Source: Schizochytrium sp. TIO01
Lineage: Eukaryota > Sar > Bigyra > Thraustochytrida > Thraustochytriidae
Direction of reading: 5' to 3'
Assembly (NCBI GenBank): GCA_004764695.1
Contig: SMSO01000032.1
Span: 6,282,668-6,346,667, forward strand
DNA length: 64,000 nucleotides
Shown one piece after another: positions 20,634 through 32,766 of this stretch. The notes under the pieces are model-generated. The model was not told where the DNA came from. It saw only the letters and a program-made list of their open reading frames with translations, and searched no databases. The position numbers were made by a program, and so were the translations under genes. The stretch's first letter is position 1. Every line of letters starts with the position of its first letter.

Positions 20634-22391
20634 TCAGAAGCCAACAACTTGAGCCTGGAATAGCCCAAACAACGCTCCAAGCACGCCACCTACAATAACA
20701 AGTTTCCACTCTTCAGCTTGGAAGACAGGATGTAATAAACGCTCAAAATCTTTGGAGGGAAGATCGTTCATTCGAGCAGCGAGAGTTCGCTCTAGGTCGA
20801 AGGCATCGTCCATGTACGGTTCTGCAGTGCGCATGGTATCATACATTTCATTACTGAGCTCATCCGCCATGCGGTCTCCAATGCGCTCTAGTGCATCACC
20901 CATTAAAGACCGAAGTGGACCAACGACAGCTACTGCCCGATCGAAAGCCTCGCGAATATGCTTCTTAGCTAGGTCTTGCACCTTTTCACGTTGAGGTCCT
21001 TGCATAAGCGCTCTATTTAAATTTTCTGCTGTCAGCACCTTGTGCCGCACAATGTGGCCGTATAATTTGGCTACCTGAGGTTGACGCTTCAGAAACAAAC
21101 CCTGCAAGACAATCCTTCCGCCACAGATGCGGATTGGGTTAACTGGATGAAAAATAATGAACAAAGCAATCCAGTTGGTGATTGCACCCGCGACCAAACC
21201 TACTACAGGAAGAACCCAAGGTGAGCGCTGGAATATAATTGACAACACCATTTGGCCAATCCCAAAGAGCCCTCCCATGTAGGCACCAGTATCACGAATG
21301 AAGACTAGTTCGCGATCAGACACTTTAATAAAAAGGTCGTTGGAGAGAGCAACATCTTCAACCATGATATCTACCACAAGTGATTCAAGGTCAAATAGTG
21401 TTCCGATATTTTTTTGGATGTCGGTGAGAAGCCCTTCGATAACAAGCGCAGATTCCTTGGTCGACTTATTCAACATCTCCCTCCTCACTGCATGCGGAAG
21501 CATATTCCATGCGCGAGGTGCTTCGTCTGAAAGAACAGTGTCTAGCACTCGAGCGGTACGTTGCTTGAGCTCTGGTTCAAGCTCAGCCGAAAGTTTGTCC
21601 GCATCCAAACGATCAAAAACCTCATTGACCGAGAGCAGCTTTGTTGTCATCTGATCAACAGCTAGTCGAGCCATCGGCTCAACTTTGAAAGGCACAATAC
21701 CCTGCCAACCAAATGGGAAGCCTACATTTGTCCCCGGGATCTGGTAGCACCCACGGAATTTGAGTGGGTAAAATGTCATATACAATGCAAGCCATATATG
21801 CACATATGTAAAGGGAACCATGAAGACTGGGATTGATTCATAGCGCAGAAACGATCGCACGAACTCCTTCGAATCAAGCTGTAACATGTCTGCGAGCCTG
21901 TCCTTGAACACTGTGCAGCACAACACTGTAATAGTTGTGACAAGCACAAAAATCGTAGTTGGAAGAACTCCTGGTCTCTCAAACAGAGGTGGAAATCCAT
22001 GCTTATCTGGGTCAATGCTTGGATCATAATCTTCCTCCTCCTGGTCCTCAAGCCTCGAGTAAGCGTATGCATCCTTCCCAGCACCTCCACTCGACCTCAA
22101 ATTTGAGGAAGATCTACTTGAGGATTTGGATAATCTCGACTTTGATTTTGAAGAACTTTTTGCAATGGCTTCTCTAGCTACGTGCAATAGCCTCCTAGTC
22201 AGGCTACGATCTCCAAGTACTTCACGACAGGCCTCTTCGCTAGTCAAAGCCTCGAGTTGGCGTCCATTAATGAGTCCCCGACTGGCCACTGCCCGAGCGA
22301 CCTCTTCGTCCTGTTGCCTCAGGTACGCTAGCACATCCTGCTCGCTCCACGCGCGGAGGTCCGTATCTCTGCCGACTGCTATTGATGCCAT
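20634..22391 (-). CDS. SAM domain plus DUF445 multi-pass membrane protein
   Basis: 585 aa, single exon. Residues ~12-76 look like a sterile alpha motif (Trp-Ser-x-x-Asp-Val-x-x-Tyr-Leu start, Leu-Ile-Asn-Gly-Arg-Gln-Leu middle), a protein-interaction domain. A Ser/Lys linker and an acidic stretch (~115-130) follow. The rest matches the DUF445 family: GWQGIVPFK (~228-236) after TM1 (~141-162) and TM2 (~188-210), a long helical soluble region, TM3 (~366-386), TM4 with AITNWIALFIIFHP (~403-416), LQGLFLKRQ (~429-437), a second helical region and a final TM (~562-583). DUF445 includes bacterial YheB/YjiN-type proteins and has no established biochemical role, so the function is unknown. The stop lies just past the convergent acyltransferase gene. 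Confidence 0.83.
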   Translation of the reverse strand: MASIAVGRDTDLRAWSEQDVLAYLRQQDEEVARAVASRGLINGRQLEALTSEEACREVLGDRSLTRRLLHVAREAIAKSSSKSKSRLSKSSSRSSSNLRSSGGAGKDAYAYSRLEDQEEEDYDPSIDPDKHGFPPLFERPGVLPTTIFVLVTTITVLCCTVFKDRLADMLQLDSKEFVRSFLRYESIPVFMVPFTYVHIWLALYMTFYPLKFRGCYQIPGTNVGFPFGWQGIVPFKVEPMARLAVDQMTTKLLSVNEVFDRLDADKLSAELEPELKQRTARVLDTVLSDEAPRAWNMLPHAVRREMLNKSTKESALVIEGLLTDIQKNIGTLFDLESLVVDIMVEDVALSNDLFIKVSDRELVFIRDTGAYMGGLFGIGQMVLSIIFQRSPWVLPVVGLVAGAITNWIALFIIFHPVNPIRICGGRIVLQGLFLKRQPQVAKLYGHIVRHKVLTAENLNRALMQGPQREKVQDLAKKHIREAFDRAVAVVGPLRSLMGDALERIGDRMADELSNEMYDTMRTAEPYMDDAFDLERTLAARMNDLPSKDFERLLHPVFQAEEWKLVIVGGVLGALFGLFQAQVVGF

Positions 22392-25300
22392 GCTGGCCTA
22401 AGATCGTTGCGTTTTCGTTGAGGGCGCAGACGCTATTGAGTCAGGGTGGAGTTCACGAACGATGCTGGCGAGGAAGATTGCACTCCAAAGTAAAGTAAGG
22501 AAATGCCAAGAACAACCGAACCAGCTGCAGGTTATGTCACGATCTATCTTCTTTCTCACAAGAAAGTCACTTCTTTTCTCTGGTCCTTCTCTTCTTCCTT
22601 TTTCTGCAAAACCTCGCGAGGTTTGCAGGACGCCAAGAAAGACGTGGATTTGCGGGAGACTCAGCACCCCGGAAAGGGCTGCTTAAAATGATATCGTTTA
22701 TAGGAAGTACCAGACTCTGTATATTAATATACATACTTGGCTGGTTTCTTAGCCGAAGCCACAAACGGGTTTCTTATAAAATTGCTGATATTCTTCGGGG
22801 GATGGGGAAGGGGCGAGGGCAGGAATCAGTCAAAGATTTGGTAAAGGATGAACTAGAAGATGCGACAATACAAATCAACTTTACACAAATATTGTTTTCG
22901 AGCAGACCAAAATACTTTACCCTTAAAGGAGACAATCTTTCCTTTTGTTTCGCTAAACCTGGACCTTGTGTAAGTGTTATAAGTAGCTAGCAAGCGTGTT
23001 TGATTGAAGGAGGTATGACTCAATCACTATTTTGTGCTCCTTTCCCCTACATCTATTGTACATTAGTCTCTCTCAGATGTGCATTTGTAGAATTACATAG
23101 TCTCATGCCATTTATGAAATTAGTAAAGAAATGTCATAGTTTAGAATTCTTGCTATCCATGCAGCAAAATAAAAGCTTGTCCCTGGTTCTGTGTGTTATA
23201 GGTGTATGTATTTAGTGACAGAGCTTCGAACCAGCTTATATAAGAAATGTAAAGTTTAATCTTTATCAGAATTGAGCACTACACGGAAATTGTAGTAGAA
23301 TAGGATCGGAAAGTCTTTCGAGTTACTAAATGAATGGAATTTAGAACTAAAGGTTTCAAGTTTTAAATTGTCTCATAGCAAATCTATGTATGTCAGGCTG
23401 GGCGTACTTTAATATGCAATGGAGCTCGCTACGAGGCAGCCAAATTCACCTGTGTCGATTCTTACTTTCTATCGTCCATGAAACAGGGTTTGGCTGAGGA
23501 TGCCAACAGCTCGGTTTCTATTGGGCAAGGTTCGTCGTGACCAGGATATGACAACGACTGCTTTAGATTTCTTGTCAAAATAAATATATGAATTACATAT
23601 GTCTCAAGTAAATCTTCCTTATGTAAACAGAACAAACTATATACGTATGCACTTACATTTCTACAATTCCTACCATGTCACAACTCGATAGCGTGAGGAC
23701 CAACGTTATCACTTGCAAACGCAGGTGCAATATATATATATACCCCTGACAGACATTCTAGAGAGCAAGGATCAATCGTGCCCTTTTGTCCACCCTAGAA
23801 ATTTCATGACTGAATTGCTAGCTTGAAGGGTTCATAATATTTCGCTTGTACGCCTCACAGTACCTACGTACCTACTGCTGCCATTCCTAAAAGATAAAAC
23901 ATAATCCTCAGGGCCTAATTTATCATAATGTTTCATATGAAAAAGAGAACAACAACAAAAGTGGCTCCAAACGAACCTTACATCCACTGCACCCTCTATT
24001 ATCTTACCTTGAGCCTACATTTACCGCTGCTTTAGAATTGCACCAAAAAATCAAACCAGTCTCCAGAACAAGATCTTTCAAATTCGAGCCAAATTGGGGA
24101 AGAATTTAAAAAATAAAATGAAAAATCCTAGTATTCTTAGCCCCTTTTTGAACAACCACCACTGCAGCAATACTATTGGCTCAACGGCCAAAACTACGCC
24201 AAGCTCAGTTTAGATTTCATTCTTGGCTAATGATGCCAGTGTTTTGAAGCTTTTAGCTTTTTTTGGTTCTTTTTTTTTGTTTCAAGCAAATGCTACTATG
24301 TTTGATTTTAGCTAAGATTTCAGCCATACTAGACTTGGCAGACCGATTCTGAAGCCAAAAGGAAGATTTGATCCTTCTCTGTTTAATAAGAGAAAGATGT
24401 CAATTAAAGATTGTGTTCAATGGACCGTGGGTACTTTACATCAAATTAGAAGCAAAGATTATATTTCAACTATTGAGCCTCACGACAATTCATCGGATTG
24501 ATTGCAGTTGCATTTCAAATCGTTATTCAGAAAGAGTATGCCTCCTGAAAGGCCGCTTCCGATTTTGCGACCAGTTCCAGTTGAGCATTTACCTTGAAAG
24601 ATCAACTAATGCACTCAGGAACCATTACAGAAAATTTGATTTCGACTGTTTCTGACAAGACCGGAAAACAAAGCGGACAGGAATACTGGAAATGCAAGCT
24701 GGCATTAGAAAAGCCTATTTAGGCCCCACCGAGAAGGTCATTGTGAAAACAAATTATCATAGGCCCGGCCTGGACGAAGCTTTTTGGTTACCGGCACATT
24801 TGCGATCTCTGCCCAGCGCGTGAAAGTGGGCACCAGGTACTAGTAATACTGCTAAGAGTAGTTCCCTACAACCTAGTAGCCATAAGTTCATAAGGTCCCC
24901 CTTAGATTTACAAACATGAACTTACGAGCTAAAAGCAGCAAACTAGACGATGACATTGCTTTCAACCAGTCAGTATCTACAAAGCTCAAATTCATCGAAG
25001 TGATAAAAGCGTTTTAGCTTTCGAGCCCCACGGCCGCGACAGCCGTCACGATCATTCCTAAGATCGTCGTGTTGCGCACACACGTTCCTCATTGGCTTTT
25101 GAACTACCTGTTTTTTGTTTTGTTTTTTTAATTAATTTAATTTACGCAATCTAATTTTCACTAATGTACTACTAGTAGTAGCTATTATCACATACCCTTT
25201 TTTTTGTTGTTTTATTTAATTTTAAATCATTATTTTTATCAGATTTCGTGGCCATCGCACTTCCCTTTATGCCTGCCTTTTGAATTGCCACCGTTCTCCT

Positions 25301-28300
25301 ACCATACGATCAACCATGCGTTGTGGCGTCCCAATCAAGCCGGTGCTCCAGGTCCTTGGCCACTTCAAGTTTACTCAAACAAGCCATCATCGAAACGAGC
25401 CTGCTCTCGATACACTATGCATCATTTCTTGAATGTCTTTACGGAGCTCCGAGCAGCGATCCTACAAATGCGTTCTCTATTGCAGTGATGAGGAGGCCGC
25501 ACACTAAGATCGTCATCATGCAGGTGGCAGCAATAGTGTGAGCTTTCCTTGCTCGATACGCTGCGTCTCACCTTGAGGAACAAAGTAACTTCCTGCATTT
25601 TCTGCTTTTGCGGCAGTTCTGCGACACTTGTAAATTCGGATAGCAAAGAGTGGCCGACGTGTGCAGCGCCTTTCGTGCAAAGCGTCGCCATGCGCTGTTC
25701 GTTCCCTCGCCTGGGCCGTCCGTTTGCAACTCCCTCCCAGTAATCAATCCGCTCCCCAGCCTGCGTGTGAGCAACTTTCACTCACTACCACCACAATCAT
25801 AAAAAGCAAGAGCGACCACAAGAATTGAAGATCCAAAGACCAGATCATTTTCCAAGCGATTCTCAGGTTCCCGAGTTCTTCGACTTCGACCTCAGCGGAA
25901 AGACCTTTGGCGCTGCCAAACTTTCAGAACTTGCCCTTCTGGAGATAAATGGATGCATTTTAGCTCAAGTATCGTAGAATCACTGTGGCGACGATAATGG
26001 TCACATAGGCCAATGCAATTTCAACTATGAGCTCGCAATGAGGATCGCAACATAGACTCTTTTCTCTAACTTGACAGCTCCTAAATCGATCCTGTCCGCA
26101 CTTGTAGATCGCTCCTGCGCGTGCAACTACGGCACTTGTAATTTCTGGCAGTTTGCAGTTATTTCTATTCTTTTAAAGCTCAAGACCAGACATACCAAAT
26201 CTCCACGATCTGATCACAAAGCTACGCAATCAAATAAATGCGCATTCCAAGTCATTGCCCTTTTACTCGGCTACTCAGCCGCCGGCTGTAAATGCCAACA
26301 GAAGCACAAAATGATGCTATTTCCGTTGACTCGGAATCGCTTGTCATTCATGAACATCCCCAACTTACTAAAAAAGCTTTGCAACTACTATAAATAGCAG
26401 CCACTTTCAGTCGCTCGAATGATCTCTGCCAAATCGAAGTTTAAGGTGATCAGTCCTTTTGCTTTTCGACTTTCGATGCACAGTTATTCTCTTAAAGAGC
26501 GAGGCCCAATTAAGCTTTTTTATTGGCGACGCTTCGCAAATGAAATTGACTGGCATCGTCAAGCGGTGCGCATGGGTTTGACTGCCTCGAGTTCACTCTG
26601 TGCCTATCAACATTGGTGAATGAACCTTCGCTCGGGCTGGCTGCTCAGTGTAAAGATGCAGTCTGCGGTCACATCCGCACAGACTTTCACGGCCAGAGTC
26701 GGCGTCATAGTGAGTGCTTGTTGGTGGATGCCACATTGCAATCCCGAGAGATGATTGTAGCAGATTCATTGGTAGCAGTAGGTCAACGGCCAATCGACTT
26801 GCATTATTTATCCCAGCGCCCGAAGTCGAGAGTGAAGACAATCATCACTCCACTCCGAGTTACGAAAGATTTCTCGAGGCGGAGTAATTTGTGTTGAATG
26901 CAGATGAAAGTACCGCTGACACCGTGCTGATGTGGTAACGAACGGGTGTCCGTACAATGAAAATGTATTACAACAAGTCCTTCTTCGTGTGGAGGGAGGA
27001 TTTCCTCTGCATTCCACTGGCACAGAGACCAAGAACTTTTGCAGCTCGCGCTAGTTTCAGCAGATTAAGGACTTGGTCTAAAGGACAATCCTCCAACTAC
27101 TAGCCATAAGTTATTCATTCAGGCCCGACTCCTAAGATTCTCTCCGCGATTTCCTGATCTCGACTTCGTTTCACCAAACAAACGAACGAACAAAAAATGT
27201 AAGTCAGAGCGACATCGAAACATCAAAACAAACTTCGAACGAACTAACGAGCGAACAAACTTCACGTGCCGGCGACTTTGCTGCGCATGACGCAGGGCCT
27301 CATGACTCGGCGCTGTCTCACGCGAACTTGGCCACGGAGTTCAACCCCCATTGGCATACAAGCTAATAGTTGACGAAGAACCTGAAGATTACGACCCGCG
27401 AAGTCTCGGCGCATATTTTATGCATATTCTCACAATTATGACGGTAGCAGCGTACGCCAACACAATAAGTTAAGGCTTGACGCCAACTCGCAGTTACATT
27501 CGGCTTGGTCGCCATCTCCGTCCTGAAGAATCAGTGAAACTCATCCTAGCTTGCAATTCGAGCAGCCAATCTTCAGTCATCGAGGTCAGCAGGGCTTCTT
27601 CACTCTGTGCAGCGGTGCATGTCCAATGACTACCTGGATAATAAATAATAAGTAGTGACCCTTGAATTTCTCAAGATCAAGCTGTTCTCACGAGCCATGG
27701 CGGTCTTGGCGAAGGCTAGCTCGGCTTTAGAAGAGTTCATGCAGGAACGAGCTGCTAGCCAGCCCGACCAGCGAAAACTCGTGCGGCTCGATTGAAGCGT
27801 GAAGAGTTTGGGCTCCTTTGCTGCTGCGCATTGATGAGTGCTTATAGAAAGTTTGTTATTTTCTTTTATTATTTTCTTTTTAGAATTGAAATTTATAAGT
27901 TAATTTTCAATTACGTAGATTTTAAATCTTGTTTGTGCTGGTTGATTTGATGAGGGCGACAAGTGCTTCTGAAAATGGGTCCTGATAATAATATATACAC
28001 ATGTTTCATAGAAAACTTCGTCCGAAAGCGAGTGAGGAGCTCGCACCGCCCAAGCCTTCGAGTCCTTACCAGTCGCAACAAATGATCCTCGAAGTCTGCA
28101 AAATCAGGTTACCTTTTTTATAACCTTTTTATTTTATTTTTTTAATAAAATAATAAAAATAAGTTAACAATTGACCAAGTAGACTACTAGAAAAAAAACT
28201 AGGCGCGAGTAATCCTTGAACATCTTGCAAATAATAGGGCTAACTATGGCAGCTAGTAAGAGAGGTGTGTGCTATGTACTACGCTCAATGATAATGCAGC

Positions 28301-31300
28301 GTGCGAAGATTGTAGAAACCCTAGTACAGTCGTGCTCGCTCTGCCTTAACCATGTTGCTAGCCGTGAGGTGGGCTCGCATTAAACCCTCAGTGCAATGTA
28401 TACAACTTCAACTTGCCATTGAGCCGGCTTCTGGTTTGTCACGGCCTTCAGTCTCGCCAGCAATTGCCACTGAGCCGAGCATCATCACGAGCTCGCACAC
28501 CCAATATTTCAAACCAGACCTGCGTATTATATGCTAAATGTCAAACGCTCGCTTCCTCATAGATATATTAAATTCAAAGTTGCGATTATGAGATAAAATA
28601 CAACGAGTCCGGTAAGATATTGTAATGCCGCTCGTCCGGGCTGTAGGAGGAAGAAAGCGAGGAAAAGGAAAAGAAAGGGAAAAAGAGGCCAAATGGAAGA
28701 AACTGCTTTTCTTCCTTCATGTTTAATCTATAAAAATAGCAAAAGATCACGAAAAATAGCATATTAGCAATGATACCTATTTCGATCAAATATAAAAAGT
28801 GCAATTAATTTGTAGGATTGTCATTAGCGGATGAAATAGTAATCGGATCATTCAGATGGAGGAAAATAAGTTAGAATCAAAAATGGAGTTTTAATTTGAT
28901 TTTTTGTATTTTATAATTTTATTTTTTTACATGAAATAAATAAATAGCTTTTATACGAAGAGTAGGCACGGATAGAGAATAAAGTATTTCTCAGTTGACT
29001 GTTTGTTTGTTTATTTTGTTTCAACATGCTTTTGTTTTCTTGCCACGATGCTGCCTACTGTCTTCACGTTAAGTTCGCATCGTACTAGGCCCCTTTGAGA
29101 TCCAATGCAAGCCTCAGATTGTTTTGGTGATATTCTCCAACGGCAGCTAGAAGTAAGCTTCATCTTCGCTTTCTGAGACACGAAGGTCTTGAACTTCAAG
29201 TTGAACAGAGTTACTCTGCCACAAGCCCCGCGCGGTGACCTACAGTTTACCATAATAGTTGGAGATATATCTCCGCACGTGCGGCACGTGCCCAGAGATG
29301 AAGAGCTTTCAAGTTGCAGCACTTGGCGATGTTGTCGCTGAGCAAGTTAAAGACTTGCTTGGTGTTGAGGTCCGAGTCGGGACTAGAAGTAAGTATGATT
29401 GGAAAAGATCGCTATGGCCGGTTTCAAGTTATCGAGATAGTGAACTGTCGTCAATGGCGATCTCGAAGGAGGTGCTCATTCATGGCCGTTTGAAGCAGTT
29501 AGAAAAAGGAGAGAACCTCCCTGGGCCAGATGCTGTGAATAAAAGAAAGTGAACTACAGCATAGTAGTTGGCTTAGAGAAGATGCAGTAATGACGTCACG
29601 CCTTCTTCCCTTCAAATGGAAGCCTCAGGCTGAGTGAGCTACCAAGTTTGCCATAATAGCAGCCGTTCTTCATAAGCTTCGCGCTATGCAAATGACTATA
29701 AGTCTCCTGCTGTGACTCCTGACAGCCAGTTAGTCAGTAGGTATGTCTGTATGTATTTAGTTAATCACTTACTCAGTCAGCGTCAATCACCGTGATTTAC
29801 GTTGCGCTCAATCGCGCTGGCATCGGCTCAGACGAAGCTAAATGAAACTGAGTCAGTCAAGTTGCAATCATTGCGCTCTGAGAATGAAGTTTGGCAGCTG
29901 AGCCGTGATCATTGGCCGCAGCTAAGTCCAAAGTACAAGTCGAACTAACTTACAAACACCAGTCTCAGCCCATGCAGAAGTCTCATTCGATTCCACTTCC
30001 TGGCAGCTCATGTTCCTCTAAAGTTTCCTTCTCACTCACTCGCTCATGTCAGAATCATCAACGTTGGTGATGATTAGTTCCACCATCACCAGTAATCGTC
30101 GCGGGTCAAGTCCTCCCTTCACTCATTTATTCATTTATTCATTCATTCCTTCGTTCGTTCATCTGCCTTGAAGTTACGCAATTCCATAGCTAGTCACTGA
30201 GAGAGAGTGAGTCTTTTGCGCTGAGTTGTCCGCAGGTTTTGACTTGAGGAAGGAAGGTGAGCTGAGAAGAAACGAAGTAAATAAAAGTGAATGCCTGCGA
30301 ACTTAAAGGTTCTTCAAGTCATCCCCATCCCATCTCTCTGCTATCAAGAGAATCAATCCCCATCGCCACAGCCTGCCAGCGAAGACGGGAGCCTGAGAGA
30401 ATACGTCCAAGAGTCGAATTGGGCAGATGCGAGGAGGAGAAGAGAACTAAGCGGGAAAGTTAAGCAAACAAACACCCAAATCGCGAACAACTTCAAGTTG
30501 TTTCTGTGTTGAACAAAAAGAAAATTTTTACTACCTACTAAAAGAAAGGAGAAGAAAATCAGAACAATCATTCGATTAATTTTATTTTAAAAGTAATAAT
30601 AATAAGCGAAGAAGAATAGAAGGAATAGAAAGAAAAGGAAAGAAAAGAGAGCGAAAGAAAACAAACAGCAAGCAAACTAGCTTCTCTCCAAGCCTCCATC
30701 CCTCGCTCCGTACCTCCAACGCAGAGCCACGAGCCTTCCTAAAATTGCAGACCGGACGATCCAGAGAGCAAGCGCTCAAGCAAACAGTCAAACCAAGTGG
30801 CAAACCCTGCGTATGGCGTGCACCTGGTTTAAGACGGCAGCAATCGCATCAGCACGTATCAGCACGTATCAGCACGGATAGACGAACCGTGGCTTCCTTG
30901 TCGAAGAGCGGCAAACTTGATAATAAGACTTTGGCAGCAAGAACATCAACTGCAGCAATACCAAAATTACACGAGGGACCTATTGTGATTTGTGATTTAA
31001 GTTGCGTACATACTTCTAGGGACTCGGCGTAGAACTCGTTCTATACTACAAATTGGGCGTGCTACTCTCGCTACTCTCTACTCTCTGTGAAGGTAGAGTC
31101 CGCTCTCTCACACACTCACTCATTCGTGAAGTAGGCCAGCTCGAAAGCATCTGCCTTGCGAAGTAGGCTTACCCTAACTCCAGATTCCGGTGCAGCAGTA
31201 CCATATCCCACAGGAGGAGCAAAGGCCCTTGCTTGCTTGTTGAACACGCTGCTTCACTTGTCAATAAAAATAGAGACACCAGACGACTATACCTCAACTC

Positions 31301-31531
31301 CGAAGAACCTCTTGTGTTTATTTCTCGAACTCTGTGGATTGTGCCTAGGACGAGGCAAATAGTGCCGGGGAAGAACGAAATAGCAGACGGAGAGCCCCTG
31401 CTGAGCTTTCTTTCCCACTAACGTGCGAACGAGCCAGCACGTACCACGACAAAAGAGTGAGGAACGCTTTGGGAAATATTTGAAATCTTGAATTCCTAGG
31501 CGTCACCAAACCTCTTTTCGGCCAAGCCACT
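22392..31531. other. 9-kb AT-rich region without a supported gene
   Basis: Only short open frames occur. The longest with an ATG include a 100-codon frame at 22688-22990 with one hydrophobic N-terminal segment, and a frame whose first ATG is at 29298 and which ends at 29552. Neither shows a recognisable domain. The 31.0-31.5 kb part must hold the promoter of the FABP-like gene. Simple repeats are much sparser than at 3-15 kb. Decayed mobile elements are possible, but I could not recognise any conserved block. Confidence 0.5.
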
Positions 31532-32371
31532 ATGAAGAGTCTTCGAAAGAGCCTCAAGCGACTGAGTCAGTCGCGCGATCGTAAATCACTCATGAGACCC
31601 GAAGAGGACGATGAACAGCCGCTCCTCCAAAAGACAGAAAGCTACGCACGACGAGAAAAGTCTGGTCGCTCCTTTGTAGAGCCGCGTATCATGACCAAGA
31701 AGAAGTCGCGCAGCAATATGGTGTCAAAGCGCTTATCACCTGTCCGCGAGGGATCTCCAACCCCCAAGCCTCTCACAAGCATTGGACGGGACATCCAGGA
31801 GCTCGATTTTGAAGAAGAGCTTATTCCTCGTGAGTTCCCAACGCGCCCGGGGCCTCATCACAAGCCTTCCAAAACACGTCGTGGGGGTTCTGATTTTATT
31901 ACAATAGACCCGAATAACCCATTTTCGGGCAAGTGGCTGAGCGAAAGTGTTGGAGACGAGGAAAACTTCCTTACAGAGCTCGAGGTATCCTCGAAGTACT
32001 CTAAGTTAGCGTCTAAATTCGGGGGCTCCCAGCAACAAACCCTCGATATCGTACAACTTGGAAATCGCTTTACAATCACGTCTAACAACGACCGCAGGGA
32101 GGTGGTGCACAAGTTTACTATTGGAAAAGAATTTTATAGCGAAAATGAAAAAGGAGATCCTATTATTTGCAATGCCACGTGGGAAAGTGACATGCCAAAT
32201 ACCGTGCTCATCGTTCATGCACGTATTGATTGCCAAGAGCCCGGCACTCCTCATGGGAGTGTTCGTATCACTCGGCGTGAAATTCTGTCCTCCGGGCAGC
32301 TCCGTGAAGAGGTCTGTGAAGAAGATAGATCGGGTAATAATACTACCCGTAGCTACAAACGTACTCGGTAA
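31532..32371 (+). CDS. FABP-like (intracellular lipid-binding protein fold) with basic disordered N-terminus
   Basis: 279 aa, single exon, ATG in CACTATGAAG context. Residues 1-128 are Ser/Lys/Arg/Pro-rich and look disordered. Residues ~130-278 have the plan of the intracellular fatty-acid-binding-protein family: FSGKW at 131-135 (first strand), an ENF at ~144-146 with a helix-turn-helix-like stretch to ~165, then alternating strands including RFTITS (~179-184) and HKFTIGKEF (193-201), ending in the Arg-x-Tyr of TRSYKR (Arg273, Tyr275). In animal FABPs the matching Arg-x-Tyr near the C-terminus binds the fatty-acid carboxylate. Length (~148 aa against ~132) and motif order agree, with a 3-residue insertion before ENF. 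A likely role is binding fatty acid or acyl-CoA; the basic tail could direct it to a membrane or nucleus (inference). Confidence 0.72.
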   Translation: MKSLRKSLKRLSQSRDRKSLMRPEEDDEQPLLQKTESYARREKSGRSFVEPRIMTKKKSRSNMVSKRLSPVREGSPTPKPLTSIGRDIQELDFEEELIPREFPTRPGPHHKPSKTRRGGSDFITIDPNNPFSGKWLSESVGDEENFLTELEVSSKYSKLASKFGGSQQQTLDIVQLGNRFTITSNNDRREVVHKFTIGKEFYSENEKGDPIICNATWESDMPNTVLIVHARIDCQEPGTPHGSVRITRREILSSGQLREEVCEEDRSGNNTTRSYKRTR

Positions 32372-32760
32372 GACACGATCTTGGTGATCATCACTTTCAC
32401 GAGCTCCGGGTTCTCCCGTCATGCGCGATGTTTATTTCTCCACCCCCAACCCAACACACACACACACACCTTGTTTCAAACCAACAAGATATTGTCTATA
32501 TTGTAGCTCTTGTATTTGAGCTCTGCCCTGCACACACAAAACAACCACCATCATCTATGCTTTTCTTTGACTTTTCTGGTCGAGACCATTTTCACACGGC
32601 AATTGTTCGACTTCAAGACCGGCAGTGGACTTGACTCAGCTTACCTTCTTTTTGTTCTCAGTACCCGCTATTTTTTTTTCCAACTCTATATATAAATGCA
32701 ACAACTATAGCGCACCGTGACGGGTAACCATGTCCAGCATATCTGCTTTACGTGTATGCC
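32372..32760. other. 3' flank of the FABP-like gene
   Basis: Contains a short CA run (32456-32470) and T-rich stretches consistent with a 3' untranslated region. No gene seen. Confidence 0.5.
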
Positions 32761-32766
32761 CACTTG

